Numbered from the stretch's first letter, positions 7,877-17,064 are shown. The stretch is 64,000 nucleotides of DNA from Endozoicomonas sp. OPT23 (GCF_009653635.1 NZ_PPFD01000007.1:124974-188973), one strand, 5' to 3'. Translations and numbers: made by a program. The notes: a model not told the origin generated them from the sequence alone.

Positions 7877-10414
7877 TCAGGCTTCTACAGGTGTCATGGC
7901 AATGCGTTCTACGGAAGTCGCAGGACGGTGCTGATCACGAGCAGCAACAAACTGGACATTTTCATCCTGCTGGTCACTGTTGATAAAGTGATTGAAGCGC
8001 TTGAGCTGAGCTTCGCGATCCAGCGTGGTTTTCCACTCACACTGATAGCTGTCAACCAGGCTCTGCATCTCTTTATCCATGCTCTTACACAGACCAAGGC
8101 TGTCGTTCATCACCACTTCGCGAACATAGTCCACGCCGCCTTCGAGACTCTCCATCCAGACAGAGGTTCGCTGCAGTTTGTCAGCCGTGCGAATGTAGAA
8201 CATCAGGAAACGATCAATGGTACGAACCAGAGCTTCCTTATCGAGGTCGCTGGCCAGCAGATCGCCGTGACGAGGACGCATGCCGCCGTTACCGGAAACA
8301 TATAAGTTCCAGCCTTTATCGGTAGCGATAATGCCAATGTCCTTACCCTGTGCTTCAGCACATTCGCGGGTACAGCCAGAGACACCAAACTTCATCTTGT
8401 GTGGCGTCCGGAAACCTTTGTAACGATGTTCCAGCTCTACACCCAGACCGACACTGTCAGCGACACCGTAGCGGCACCAGGTGGAACCGACACAGGTCTT
8501 GGCCATACGCAAGGCTTTTGCGTAAGCCTGACCGGTTTCAAAGCCGGCTTCGATCAGCTGACGCCAGATCTCGGGAAGGTCGCTCTTGTGCGCACCAAAC
8601 AGACCAATACGCTGTGCGCCGGTGACTTTGGTGTAGAGACTGTAATCTCTGGCAACTTTTGCAACAGCCATCAGGCCTTCAGGTGTTACTTCACCGCCCG
8701 GCATTCTTGGAATAACGGAGTAAGTGCCGTCTTTCTGCATATTACCGAGGAAAACATCATTGGTGTCGTGCAGTTTGGCATGGGACTCTTCGAGGATGTA
8801 TTCATTCCAGCAGCTGGAAAGAATAGAACCAACCACAGGCTTGCAGACTTCACAGCCATGACCGGAACCGTGCTTGGCCAGCAGCTCGTCAAAGGTACGA
8901 ATCTTTTCCACCTGAATAATGTGGAACAGTTCCTGACGGCTGTATTCGAAGTGGTCACAGAGGTTGTTCTTGACTTCAACACCCAGTGCCAGCAGTTCGG
9001 CATTCAACACCTGCCCTACCAGCTGGACACAACCGCCACAACCTGTGCCGGCTCCGGTTTCAGCCTTGATAGCCGCCATATCGGTATGGCCGGCCTGCAC
9101 GGCTTCAGCAATCTGTTGTTTACTGATGTCAAAGCAGGAGCAGATGGTTGCCGTATCCGGCAGAGCGTCAACACCAACACCGACTGAACTGTCGCCACCG
9201 GTATTCGGCAGGATCAGGCCTTCCGGACTTTCCGGCAGATCAATGTTGTTGAGCTTCAGTTGCAACAGGTTATCAAAATCACTGGTATCACCGACCAGCA
9301 CAGCACCGAGCAGTCGTTTACCGTCTTCAGAAACCACCAGTTTCTTATAAACCTGTTCCGGCTCATTCTGGTAAACGTAGGACTGTGCGCCTTTTGTACG
9401 ACCATGGGCATCACCGATACCACCGACATCGACACCGAGCAGTTTCAGCTTGGCACTCATATCAGAACCGGTGAACTCGGCACTGTCGCCAGTGACAATA
9501 CGTTCAGCCGTAATTTTGGCCATCTTGTAGCCCGGAGCGACCAAACCAAACACCTGGTTATTCCAGAGCGCACACTCACCAATGGCAAAGACATCCGGGT
9601 TGGAAGTCAGACACTGGTCGTTGATCACGATACCGCCACGTTCACCGATCTCCAGGCCACTCAGACGAGCCAGACGATCTCTCGGACGAATACCGGTAGA
9701 GAAGACGATGAAGTCCACTTCCAGCGTTTCATCATTATCAAACACCAGACGTTTGCGGGCCTGCTCACCGTCAGTGATTTCCAGCGTGTTTTTGCCGCTG
9801 TGAACCTTAACACCGAGACTTTCAATCTTACGGGTCAGCATATTGCCGCCCTGCTGATCCAGCTGTTCTGCCATCAGCATTGGTGCACGTTCAATAACGT
9901 GGGTTTCAACACCCAGTGCTTTTAGTGCACCAGCTGCTTCCAGACCCAGTAGACCACCACCGATTACGACACCGCTTTTGCTGTTACGGGCGCATTTTTC
10001 AATAGCGTCAAGATCATCAATAGTCCGATAAACAAAGGTGTCAGTGCCTTCGTAACCTTTAATAGGAGGGACAAACGAAAAAGAACCGGTAGCAAAAACC
10101 AGCTTGTCGTAGGCAACCATACGACCGGTTTTGGAGGAAACAATCTTTTCTTCAGGATTGATAATGCTGGCGGCTTCGCCTAGCAGTAATTGAATATTGT
10201 TCTTTTCGTAGAAACCCGGCTTTACCAGAGACAGCTCTTCAACCGTATGATGGGAGAAGTAGGAGCTTAGATGAACCCGGTCATAGGCGACTTTGGATTC
10301 CTCACAGAAGACTGTGATTTCATATTGGTCAGAGCCAGCCTTTGCGACCAGCTCTTCCAGAAAACGGTGCCCCACCATACCGTTTCCGATGACAACTATG
10401 CGTTGCTTTTGCAT
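7877..10414 (-). CDS. nirB: NADH-dependent nitrite reductase large subunit NirB
   Basis: An 845-residue cytoplasmic enzyme taking electrons from NADH through FAD and Fe-S to sirohaem and reducing nitrite to ammonium. Domains in order: N-terminal FAD/NAD reductase with GNGMVG at the start and a second dinucleotide motif (GGGLLGLEAAG) near residue 152; a BFD-type [2Fe-2S] region with CSCFDI and TGCGGC near residues 425-465; a second CEVC motif; and a C-terminal sirohaem/[4Fe-4S] domain with CVGSTWCRYG and GVSGCTRECAEAQGKD. Length matches the family. It heads nirBDC. A long inverted repeat at 10479-10536 lies upstream in the likely promoter region. Confidence 0.96.
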   Translation of the reverse strand: MQKQRIVVIGNGMVGHRFLEELVAKAGSDQYEITVFCEESKVAYDRVHLSSYFSHHTVEELSLVKPGFYEKNNIQLLLGEAASIINPEEKIVSSKTGRMVAYDKLVFATGSFSFVPPIKGYEGTDTFVYRTIDDLDAIEKCARNSKSGVVIGGGLLGLEAAGALKALGVETHVIERAPMLMAEQLDQQGGNMLTRKIESLGVKVHSGKNTLEITDGEQARKRLVFDNDETLEVDFIVFSTGIRPRDRLARLSGLEIGERGGIVINDQCLTSNPDVFAIGECALWNNQVFGLVAPGYKMAKITAERIVTGDSAEFTGSDMSAKLKLLGVDVGGIGDAHGRTKGAQSYVYQNEPEQVYKKLVVSEDGKRLLGAVLVGDTSDFDNLLQLKLNNIDLPESPEGLILPNTGGDSSVGVGVDALPDTATICSCFDISKQQIAEAVQAGHTDMAAIKAETGAGTGCGGCVQLVGQVLNAELLALGVEVKNNLCDHFEYSRQELFHIIQVEKIRTFDELLAKHGSGHGCEVCKPVVGSILSSCWNEYILEESHAKLHDTNDVFLGNMQKDGTYSVIPRMPGGEVTPEGLMAVAKVARDYSLYTKVTGAQRIGLFGAHKSDLPEIWRQLIEAGFETGQAYAKALRMAKTCVGSTWCRYGVADSVGLGVELEHRYKGFRTPHKMKFGVSGCTRECAEAQGKDIGIIATDKGWNLYVSGNGGMRPRHGDLLASDLDKEALVRTIDRFLMFYIRTADKLQRTSVWMESLEGGVDYVREVVMNDSLGLCKSMDKEMQSLVDSYQCEWKTTLDREAQLKRFNHFINSDQQDENVQFVAARDQHRPATSVERIAMTPVEA

Positions 10415-10478
10415 ACAGCAGTTATCCGAATAATTTGGTTATTTGCTGTGGAGCTTATTATTTATTCGGTCAGGTCAA

Positions 10479-10536
10479 TATTGATACATGTTTTATATTT
10501 ACGAGTAAAAGCGCAACATAAATGCATGTATCAATA
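10479..10536. promoter_or_regulatory. Long-spaced inverted repeat upstream of nirBDC
   Basis: Twelve-base perfect inverted repeat: TATTGATACATG at 10479-10490 and CATGTATCAATA at 10525-10536. The half-site centres are 46 bases apart, and the repeat begins 65 bases upstream of the nirB start. It sits in a 266-base gap between nirB and syd. Each arm holds a TTGAT/ATCAA pentamer like an FNR half-site, but the spacing is far too long for one FNR box. Two bound dimers, or a hairpin in the leader RNA, are possible. Confidence 0.5.
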
Positions 10537-10680
10537 CTTAATCACCAGCGCTCTATACAATTTTACCTATAAAGAAGAATGAAAATGCGTAATGCGGTTG
10601 ACTTATATCACGGCATTTCCACCTATCACTCAAGGAGACAAGGCAAGACAACAAAGTTAATAGTTTAACATTTTTCAATG

Positions 10681-11238
10681 TTATACGACTGGTTCAATAG
10701 ACTGCAAAAAAACGACCAGACTGTCTGCAATTTTCCGATGTGGTTTCTTACCGACTTTCTCTGCCCAGACCTCACCGGTCTCATTGATAATGACCAGGTT
10801 GACATCGTCATTATCAGTTACAGCGAAGAAGACGGTTTCGGGCTGTTTCAGCTTTCGCTTCATCCAGATATGACCCAGAATATTTTCCTGCAATCGCTCA
10901 AAATCTTCAGGACTCCAGGCGAACAGCAATTCCAATTGACCATCACTGGTTTGAGCAGGAAGATTAGCTGAGAAAAAACTGGTGTAATATGATTGGATAT
11001 CAGGATGAATGTTAACGCTCAGGGCTGACTCGATATTACTGAAGTCCAAGGCTTTTAGAGACTCTACAGGCTTCCAGCTGACAAACTCACTATCTGACAC
11101 TTCTTTCTGTTCACAGGGTGAAGGCCAGTCTGAATCATGTTCCACAGAAGGCAAACTGCCATGCTTCATTTGCCATGCTGATACAAATTCATGATTGAAA
11201 TGCTCCAGCGCCTGTCTGACTGTTTGTGGCTCATTCAT
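10681..11238 (-). CDS. syd: SecY-interacting protein Syd
   Basis: A 185-residue peripheral inner-membrane protein that binds SecY and helps quality-control the translocon. The Syd pattern is clear: WQMKHGSLPSV followed by PSPC near the start, WKPVE, then IHPDIQSYYTSFFSAN, and the conserved ENILGHIWMKRKLKQPETVFFAV followed by GEVWAEKVG. I use the ATG at 11238; an in-frame TTG at 11247 is possible. It is monocistronic here, flanked by nirB and a secreted orphan, both on the same strand. Confidence 0.92.
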   Translation of the reverse strand: MNEPQTVRQALEHFNHEFVSAWQMKHGSLPSVEHDSDWPSPCEQKEVSDSEFVSWKPVESLKALDFSNIESALSVNIHPDIQSYYTSFFSANLPAQTSDGQLELLFAWSPEDFERLQENILGHIWMKRKLKQPETVFFAVTDNDDVNLVIINETGEVWAEKVGKKPHRKIADSLVVFLQSIEPVV

Positions 11239-11369
11239 AAGCGACAACTACTCATTAATCAAATAGTTGTCATCTCAGCATTTATCGACTGAACCTGCAA
11301 GGCAGCAGGTTACTGAATAAAACAAATACCTGCAGATTAGCCTGATTTAAAACGTGATACGACAAGTTT

Positions 11370-12098
11370 TTAATGTGACCTGGCCGACCTGAACATAAGA
11401 GCCGCTATACAGGCAAATGGCAGACAGCCAGAACATCCACTACCAGCCCCGTCTTTATCAGAGCCGTCCCTGCCGTATCTTTCTTCATGTTCAGTGTCAA
11501 TTTCTAACTGTTCAGATCCATTTGATTGGATATTAAACGTTATGCTAAATAACTGTATGCCATTAGAAGACATATTGATATTAACCTGAACAAACTGGAC
11601 ACTATTTTCGAATGAAGAGTCTTCACTACGGCTTAATGTTAATGTTACTGCTACTTGAGCGTGCCCCTCTGCTTGTAGTTGGCCTGAACCTGTTAACGTA
11701 AGGACTCCATCTGTAATATTTACAGCTAATGGAGCAACCAGTGAATTGCCTATAGTGACACTTTCCGTCACATCCGGCAGTTGCAGCAACAATACCGCAG
11801 CAGCAATTTCTTCAGCCGTAAATACGGTCTCTAAAAGATCAACGTTTCCCAACAGATGAGCTATCCGACTCAAGCCCGAAGCGCCTGAAGACAAGCAATT
11901 TGTTTTAGTGCCTGCTTCCGTATAACTGAATCGCAGTTGACCAAACTTCTGCCGAAATGAGGCCTGATATAGCGGTACATAGGCACTACCTAACACAGAA
12001 AATCCATACCCTTTGAGATTCTTAAGGTCTTTTTGGGTGATGGCCTGCAAATTTCCCGAAAGCAGTATCAGGGATAGTATTAAAAACCAGCGTTTCAT
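11370..12098 (-). CDS. Secreted hypothetical protein with a sorting-signal-like C terminus
   Basis: A 242-residue protein of unknown family. The signal peptide is clear (MKRWFLILSLILLSGNLQA). The middle is Ser/Thr/Val-rich with alternating beta character (residues about 110-195, for example VTLTLSRS, VQVNINMSS), suggesting a beta-sandwich surface protein. The C terminus is unusual: an acidic linker (DGSDKDGAG), a small-residue/Cys motif (SGCSGC), a short hydrophobic run (LPFACIAALMF) and a basic tail (RSARSH). That triple arrangement resembles the GlyGly-CTERM signals cut by rhombosortase, although the hydrophobic part is short. Homology was not recognisable by eye. Confidence 0.55.
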   Translation of the reverse strand: MKRWFLILSLILLSGNLQAITQKDLKNLKGYGFSVLGSAYVPLYQASFRQKFGQLRFSYTEAGTKTNCLSSGASGLSRIAHLLGNVDLLETVFTAEEIAAAVLLLQLPDVTESVTIGNSLVAPLAVNITDGVLTLTGSGQLQAEGHAQVAVTLTLSRSEDSSFENSVQFVQVNINMSSNGIQLFSITFNIQSNGSEQLEIDTEHEERYGRDGSDKDGAGSGCSGCLPFACIAALMFRSARSH

Positions 12099-12236
12099 TC
12101 AGAACTCCTGAATTATAACTGGCTCCATTTATAGGCCACTTCCGCATAAAACACTTGTTCCAATAGACGAACTGCATTTCATATTTACTTTTTATCTGAG
12201 ACAAAGGTATCGGACAGCGACAAAAAATTCTCATAA

Positions 12237-12267
12237 AAAAACCCGATCACAATTGGATCGGGTTTTT
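12237..12267 (-). terminator. Intrinsic terminator after clpX
   Basis: Stem AACCCGATC / GATCGGGTT with a seven-base loop, flanked by an A tract on one side and a T tract on the other, 27 bases past the clpX stop. On the minus strand the stem runs into TTTTTTT, so it ends tig-clpP-clpX. It could also act for plus-strand transcripts. Confidence 0.9.
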
Positions 12268-12293
12268 CATAAAGCGCTTTCACAAAAGTCTTA

Positions 12294-13583
12294 TCAACCG
12301 TCGTCAGAAGCCGCTTTCTGCGTTTCTGTGTTTTCGTAGATCATCAGAGGTTCTGATTTACCTTCGATTACAGACGCATCGATAACCACCTTGGAGACGG
12401 TCTTCTCGGAAGGAATGTCGTACATGCTGTCCAGCAGTACACCTTCGAGAATGGAGCGCAGACCACGGGCACCGGTTTTACGTTCCATAGCTTTCTTGGC
12501 CACAGCACGCAGAGCCTCATCGCGGAAATCAACTTCCACTTCTTCCATCTCAAACAGCTTGCTGTACTGTTTGGTCAGGGCGTTCTTTGGCTCGGTCAGA
12601 ATCTGCACCAGAGCTTCTTCGTCCAGCTCTTCCAGAGTCGCGATCACAGGCAGACGACCAATGAATTCCGGAATCAGACCGAATTTCACCAGATCTTCCG
12701 GCTCAACCACTTTAAGGGTTTCACCCAGATCTTTCTTGTCGTCGCTGCTCTTCACTACCGCAGAGAAACCAATACCGGACTTGTCGGTACGATCGTGAAT
12801 CACCTTATCAAGACCGGCAAACGCACCACCACAGATAAACAGAATGTTGGAGGTGTCTACCTGCAGGAATTCCTGCTGCGGATGCTTACGGCCACCCTGA
12901 GGAGGAACAGAAGCAACAGTACCTTCAATCAGTTTCAGCAGTGCCTGCTGAACACCTTCACCGGAAACATCGCGGGTGATGGATGGATTGTCGGACTTTC
13001 TGGAAATCTTGTCGATCTCATCGATGTAGACAATACCCATCTGGGCCTTTTCTACGTCGTAGTCGCATTTCTGCAACAGTTTCTGAATGATGTTTTCTAC
13101 GTCTTCACCCACATAACCGGCTTCGGTCAGTGTTGTGGCGTCAGCAATAGTGAAAGGTACATTCAGCAGTCTGGCCAGTGTTTCAGCCAGCAATGTCTTA
13201 CCGCTACCGGTTGGACCCAACAACATGATGTTGCTCTTGCCCAGCTCGACTTCGTCTTTTTTCTTGTCACCGAAACGAAGACGCTTGTAGTGGTTGTAAA
13301 CAGCCACCGACAACACTTTTTTAGCGCGCGGTTGACCGATTACGTATTCGTCGAGAATATCCTTTATTTCCCGTGGCGTCGGCAACTTGTCGGAGGAAGT
13401 CTCGGTTTCGCTGTCCTGAATTTCTTCACGGATGATGTCGTTGCAAAGATCAACGCACTCATCACAGATGAAAACGGAAGGGCCGGCGATGAGCTTGCGA
13501 ACCTCATGCTGACTCTTGCCGCAGAAAGAGCAATACAGCAGCTTGCCGTTTTCTTCACCCTTGCCGCTTGTTTCGTCGGTCAT
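12294..13583 (-). CDS. clpX: ATP-dependent protease ATPase subunit ClpX
   Basis: A AAA+ unfoldase of 429 residues that recognises tagged proteins and threads them into ClpP. The start MTDETSGK matches the family; nine further codons upstream are in frame but unneeded. Visible parts are an N-terminal four-Cys zinc domain ([11 protein letters not shown] and CDECVDLC), Walker A GPTGSGKT, Walker [10 protein letters not shown], the pore loop GYVGED and the ClpP-binding IGF loop as SGIGFSA. Last gene of tig-clpP-clpX, 242 bases after clpP, with a hairpin in the gap and a strong terminator behind. Confidence 0.97.
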   Translation of the reverse strand: MTDETSGKGEENGKLLYCSFCGKSQHEVRKLIAGPSVFICDECVDLCNDIIREEIQDSETETSSDKLPTPREIKDILDEYVIGQPRAKKVLSVAVYNHYKRLRFGDKKKDEVELGKSNIMLLGPTGSGKTLLAETLARLLNVPFTIADATTLTEAGYVGEDVENIIQKLLQKCDYDVEKAQMGIVYIDEIDKISRKSDNPSITRDVSGEGVQQALLKLIEGTVASVPPQGGRKHPQQEFLQVDTSNILFICGGAFAGLDKVIHDRTDKSGIGFSAVVKSSDDKKDLGETLKVVEPEDLVKFGLIPEFIGRLPVIATLEELDEEALVQILTEPKNALTKQYSKLFEMEEVEVDFRDEALRAVAKKAMERKTGARGLRSILEGVLLDSMYDIPSEKTVSKVVIDASVIEGKSEPLMIYENTETQKAASDDG

Positions 13584-13679
13584 TCGATTACCCTGTTGTA
13601 GGAACAACACCTGTCATAAAAAACAAGATGCAGGCATTGGGGCGTATTTTCAAGTGGTTAGCTGGAGATTTTTACGAAA

Positions 13680-13713
13680 AACAGGCAAATCTACCGAATC
13701 AGATTCGCCTGTT
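13680..13713 (-). terminator. Attenuator-like hairpin between clpP and clpX
   Basis: On the minus strand the arms AACAGGCGAATCT and AGATTTGCCTGTT pair over 13 bases with one G-U, around an eight-base loop, and are followed by TTTCG. It lies 113 bases after the clpP stop and about 97 bases before the clpX start. The short T tract suggests partial termination that would lower clpX relative to clpP. Confidence 0.6.
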
Positions 13714-13825
13714 AAAGCACCCGAACTTTCGAAATACTGTGTTTTTGTCCGCCTGCAGCGGGTTAAAAACAATGGCATATTCGATGATGCAACCCAGATA
13801 CCTGTTTTCGGAATAGCCTGACAGG

Positions 13826-14464
13826 TTACTTGTCAGTCGGTACGCGACTGCTCAGTACCTTGTCGATCAGACCATACTCCATAGCCTGTTCCGCACTCAT
13901 GAAATTATCACGGTCGGTGTCTTTCTCAACAATCTCCATTGGCTGACCCGTATGGTGCGCCAGAATATTGTTCAGACGTTCCTTAATGGTCAGGATTTCC
14001 TGGGCATGAATGGCGATATCAGACGCCTGTCCCTGGAAACCACCAAGAGGCTGGTGAATCATTACCCGTGAGTGTGGCAGTGCGTAACGTTTACCGTTAG
14101 CGCCAGCAGCCAGCAGCAAAGAACCCATGCTGCACGCCTGGCCAATACACATAGTGGAAACGTCAGGCTTGATAAACTGCATGGTGTCGTAAATCGACAT
14201 ACCTGCGGTTACTGAACCACCTGGAGAATTGATATAAAGATGAATGTCTTTATCCGGATTCTCGGACTCGAGGAACAGCAGCTGGGCTACGACCAGATTG
14301 GCCATATGGTCTTCAACCTGACCTACCAGGAAGATTACCCGTTCCTTGAGCAGACGAGAGTAAATGTCGTAAGAACGCTCGCCGCGGGCGGACTGCTCAA
14401 CAACAATAGGCACCAGGCCGGAATTGGTGATGGCTACGGATTGCGTTTCAATCAGTCTGGACAT
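13826..14464 (-). CDS. clpP: ATP-dependent Clp protease proteolytic subunit ClpP
   Basis: A serine protease of 212 residues forming the tetradecameric chamber used by ClpX. The triad is Ser112 in GQACSMGS, His137 in [11 protein letters not shown] and Asp186 in KDTDRDNF. Cys replaces the usual Ala before the catalytic Ser, a mild variation. I take the ATG at 14464 ([10 protein letters not shown]); AGGAG and AGGA lie upstream, and extending to 14509 would put the start inside a hairpin loop and add atypical sequence. Second gene of the tig-clpP-clpX unit. Confidence 0.96.
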   Translation of the reverse strand: MSRLIETQSVAITNSGLVPIVVEQSARGERSYDIYSRLLKERVIFLVGQVEDHMANLVVAQLLFLESENPDKDIHLYINSPGGSVTAGMSIYDTMQFIKPDVSTMCIGQACSMGSLLLAAGANGKRYALPHSRVMIHQPLGGFQGQASDIAIHAQEILTIKERLNNILAHHTGQPMEIVEKDTDRDNFMSAEQAMEYGLIDKVLSSRVPTDK

Positions 14465-14499
14465 GTCCTGTCTAAACTCCTTGCCAAGTCGAAGAGGAA

Positions 14500-14520
14500 C
14501 GACCCGCATAAAGCGGGTCG
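14500..14520 (-). other. Hairpin in the clpP leader
   Basis: Perfect eight-base stem CGACCCGC / GCGGGTCG with a five-base loop, ending 36 bases upstream of the clpP start. No T tract follows on the minus strand, so it is not a typical terminator. It may mark an RNA processing or stabilising element between tig and clpP. Confidence 0.5.
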
Positions 14521-14615
14521 CATAACGTGTCGCAGTTTTAGCGGCATTCAGGGCTTTTTAAACGGCCGTGCCGACCAAAACCTTAGACGACGCTGTTGCC
14601 TCAGGTCTGCTCTGC

Positions 14616-15974
14616 TTACTCAGCAGCGGCTTCTTCAGCAGCCGCTTCTTCAGCTGGAGCAGCTGGCTTGATAGCGTCCTGATAGCTGCACTCGGTTTCA
14701 GAAACCTTGGCCGCGTCAAGAATAGTATCCACTACCTGCTCTTCCAGAACAACATACTTGATCTGGGACAGCTGTTCGTCGTTGCTGTAGTACCAGTCAA
14801 TAACCTGTTGTGGTTCCTGGTAAGCGGAAGCCATTTCTTCAACCATCGCACGTACACGATCGTCGTCAACTTTCACTTCTTTCTGCTTAACGATCTCGCC
14901 AACCAGCAGACCCAGAGCTACACGCTTTTCAGCATCTTTCTGGAACAGTTCAGCTGGCAGCTGCTTAGGATCGAAACCACCCTGAGCACCACCGAACTGC
15001 TGAACAGCCTGCTCACGCATGCGATCGATTTCCTGAGCAACCAGCGGAGAAGGTACAGCAAATTCATGGCCGGTCAGAATGCCGTCCATTACCTGGTTCT
15101 TAACCTTGGTTTTAACAGCCTGACGCAGCTCACGTTCCATGTTCTTGCGAACTTCAACGCGGAACGCGTCTTCACCACCTTCAGTGACACCGAAGCGCTC
15201 GAAGAATTCGTCGTTCAGTTCAGCCAGAGACGCTGCCTGTACTTTATGTACCTTGCAGGCAAACTCAACCGCCTGACCTTTCAGCTCTTCAGCTTGATAG
15301 TCTTCCGGGAAAGTCAGTTCCAGAGTCTTTTCTTCGCCAGCGGAAACGCCAACCAGACCGTCTTCGAAGCCTGGAATCATACGACCGGAACCCAGTTCCA
15401 GAGTAGAGTTCTCAGCCTTGCCGCCTTCAAACTCTTCGCCAGCCTTCTCTCCTGAAGCAAAGGAACCAACGTAATCGAATACGATCTGGTCACCGTTTTC
15501 AGCAGCGCGCTCAACGTCTTCGAACGTCTTGCTCTGCTGACGCAGAGTGTCGATCATTTCGTTGATGTCTTCGTCTTTAACTTCAGCAACCGGACGCTCA
15601 ACTTCTACGCCAGAGAAATCGTTCAGTTCGATTTCCGGGTAGATTTCGATGATAGCGATGAATTCGAAATCCTTGCCATCTTCGTCGGTCTTAGGCTCAA
15701 CGCGTGGAGCACCCGCCGGGTTCAGTTTTTCCTGGGTTACAGCTTCAATGAAAGCCTGCTGCATTTGCTCGCCCAGAACTTCCTGGCGTGCACCAGCACC
15801 GTAGCGGCGCTTAACCACTTTCATAGGTACTTTACCTGGGCGGAAACCGTCCAGACGTACGTTACGAGACATGTTCTGCAGACGCTTGGCGATCTCGCCT
15901 TCGATCTGGTCAGCAGGGATAGAAATTGTCAGGCGACGTTCCAGACTGGAAGTCGTTTCAACAGAAACTTGCAT
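14616..15974 (-). CDS. tig: Trigger factor
   Basis: The ribosome-bound chaperone and prolyl isomerase, 452 residues. Domain order is standard: ribosome-binding N domain with the signature GFRPGKVPMKVVKRRYG near residue 45, the FKBP-type PPIase domain (residues about 150-245, with DGDQIVFDYVGSF-like sequence and GFEDGLVGVSAGE), then the helical chaperone domain. The C terminus is a tail of Glu and Ala repeats. First gene of tig-clpP-clpX, which lies directly downstream of a four-tRNA operon as in pseudomonads. Confidence 0.97.
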   Translation of the reverse strand: MQVSVETTSSLERRLTISIPADQIEGEIAKRLQNMSRNVRLDGFRPGKVPMKVVKRRYGAGARQEVLGEQMQQAFIEAVTQEKLNPAGAPRVEPKTDEDGKDFEFIAIIEIYPEIELNDFSGVEVERPVAEVKDEDINEMIDTLRQQSKTFEDVERAAENGDQIVFDYVGSFASGEKAGEEFEGGKAENSTLELGSGRMIPGFEDGLVGVSAGEEKTLELTFPEDYQAEELKGQAVEFACKVHKVQAASLAELNDEFFERFGVTEGGEDAFRVEVRKNMERELRQAVKTKVKNQVMDGILTGHEFAVPSPLVAQEIDRMREQAVQQFGGAQGGFDPKQLPAELFQKDAEKRVALGLLVGEIVKQKEVKVDDDRVRAMVEEMASAYQEPQQVIDWYYSNDEQLSQIKYVVLEEQVVDTILDAAKVSETECSYQDAIKPAAPAEEAAAEEAAAE

Positions 15975-16264
15975 TTGCGTTCCTCAATAAAACCGAGTAG
16001 CTGAACGTATTGAATAAAAGCGCATAGATTAGCAAATGTACCTATGGGATGCACTTTAATCAGTGGCACTGGAAGACGCCCCTCTCACGCACTTTATTAC
16101 TACCGCCTTAATTGAACGCTTCAAGCAGTAGCAATGCTGCAACGGACTAGTGACTCTTTCAGACCGACACTTTCAGCCAGGTTACTTTGTCAGGGAATTC
16201 AAAACTGCACCGGTGAAAGGTTACCAAGGTACCTCTGCTTTCTCCGGACAATTTTTTTCCAACA

Positions 16265-16290
16265 CTTTTTTCACATACTTTTTTCACATA
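16265..16290. repeat. 13-base tandem duplication
   Basis: Two exact adjacent copies of CTTTTTTCACATA, just beyond the tRNA operon terminator. Short tandem duplications of similar period occur at several other places in the window. Confidence 0.9.
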
Positions 16291-16294
16291 CAAA

Positions 16295-16322
16295 AACGGG
16301 GATAAGCAAGCTTATCCCCGTT
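16295..16322 (-). terminator. Terminator of the tRNA operon
   Basis: Perfect 12-base stem AACGGGGATAAG / CTTATCCCCGTT with a four-base loop. On the minus strand it is followed by TTTTG, seven bases after the encoded CCA of tRNA-Leu. Confidence 0.9.
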
Positions 16323-16328
16323 CAGTTC

Positions 16329-16413
16329 TGGTGCGGATGGAGAGACTCGAACTCTCACGTCTTGCGACACTGGTACCTAAAACCAGCGTGTCTACCAATT
16401 CCACCACATCCGC
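16329..16413 (-). tRNA. tRNA-Leu (anticodon UAG)
   Basis: The minus strand folds as a class II tRNA of 85 nt with a long variable arm. The acceptor pairs GCGGATG with CATCCGC, and ACCA is encoded. The D-arm region reads TGGTAGACACG and the anticodon loop holds TTTAG. The T-loop is GTTCGAGTC. Last gene of the four-tRNA operon. Confidence 0.95.
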
Positions 16414-16501
16414 TTACAGCACTTTACTGATGCTGCTCTAACACTTTGCGATTCGATTTTTTCAAATCAAATCTTTTCCAGACCTTAGTCTGTTTTTAAA
16501 C

Positions 16502-16578
16502 TGGGGTGGACGATGGGGTTCGAACCCACGACCACCGGAATCACAATCCGGGGCTCTACCAACTGAGCTACGCCCACC
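16502..16578 (-). tRNA. tRNA-His (anticodon GUG)
   Basis: The 77-nt minus-strand sequence begins GGTGGGC with the extra 5' G typical of tRNA-His pairing to the discriminator C. The anticodon loop is ATTGTGAT and CCA is encoded. The body is nearly identical to the enterobacterial tRNA-His. Confidence 0.96.
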
Positions 16579-16617
16579 AGCAAATTTTTAAATCATCACA
16601 AGCCATCAAAAAGCTTA

Positions 16618-16694
<77 letters not shown>

Positions 16695-16792
16695 ATAACT
16701 CTATAAGAACCAAACTCTCAGCGAGAACTCAGCTATCTTACCGAGCTAAAACAATGCTTAACGATTTCAACCTGAAAAGCAATGCCTAAAAG

Positions 16793-16869
16793 TGGTCGGG
16801 GTAGAGAGATTCGAACTCCCGACATCCTGCTCCCAAAGCAGGCGCGCTACCAGACTGCGCTATACCCCG
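16793..16869 (-). tRNA. tRNA-Pro (anticodon UGG)
   Basis: A 77-nt minus-strand tRNA starting CGGGGTATAGCGCAG, with anticodon stem-loop CCTGCTTTGGGAGCAGG, T-loop GTTCGAATC and encoded CCA. First gene of the operon. Confidence 0.96.
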
Positions 16870-16904
16870 TTACTTGCGTACTGCCCTGTCGAGCAGCGCG
16901 GCGA

Positions 16905-16933
16905 ATATTACCCAGAACCTTAGCGACCGTCAA
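16905..16933 (-). promoter_or_regulatory. Stable-RNA promoter for the tRNA operon
   Basis: On the minus strand TTGACG (16928-16933) and TAATAT (16905-16910) are separated by 17 bases. A GC-rich stretch (TCGCCGCGC) follows the -10, the discriminator typical of stringently controlled stable-RNA promoters. It is about 36 bases upstream of tRNA-Pro. Confidence 0.75.
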
Positions 16934-17064
16934 CAGTCGTTTTAATTCAGCACCTTAGCGGTATGAATTAATGCTATTTAACTAGCAAGGTTCGGATGAA
17001 ATCACCGGCGGCGTTTCAGAACGGAGCTAAATCTAACACACACGTTCCACTCTGACTACACCCT

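Larger units (their letters stand above)
15975..16328. other. Intergenic region between tig and the tRNA operon
   Basis: This 354-base gap must carry the tig promoter on the minus strand. I see a 13-base tandem duplication (16265-16290) and the tRNA operon terminator (16295-16322), listed separately. No convincing gene: the open frame across 16134-16430 runs into a tRNA and has no family resemblance. Confidence 0.5.

Noticed and set aside
14568-15455. A 295-codon open frame opposite tig
   Set aside because: Overlaps a certain gene on the other strand and has no start signal or recognisable domain.
16134-16430. 98-codon open frame upstream of tig
   Set aside because: It runs through tRNA-Leu and the operon terminator and has no family resemblance.
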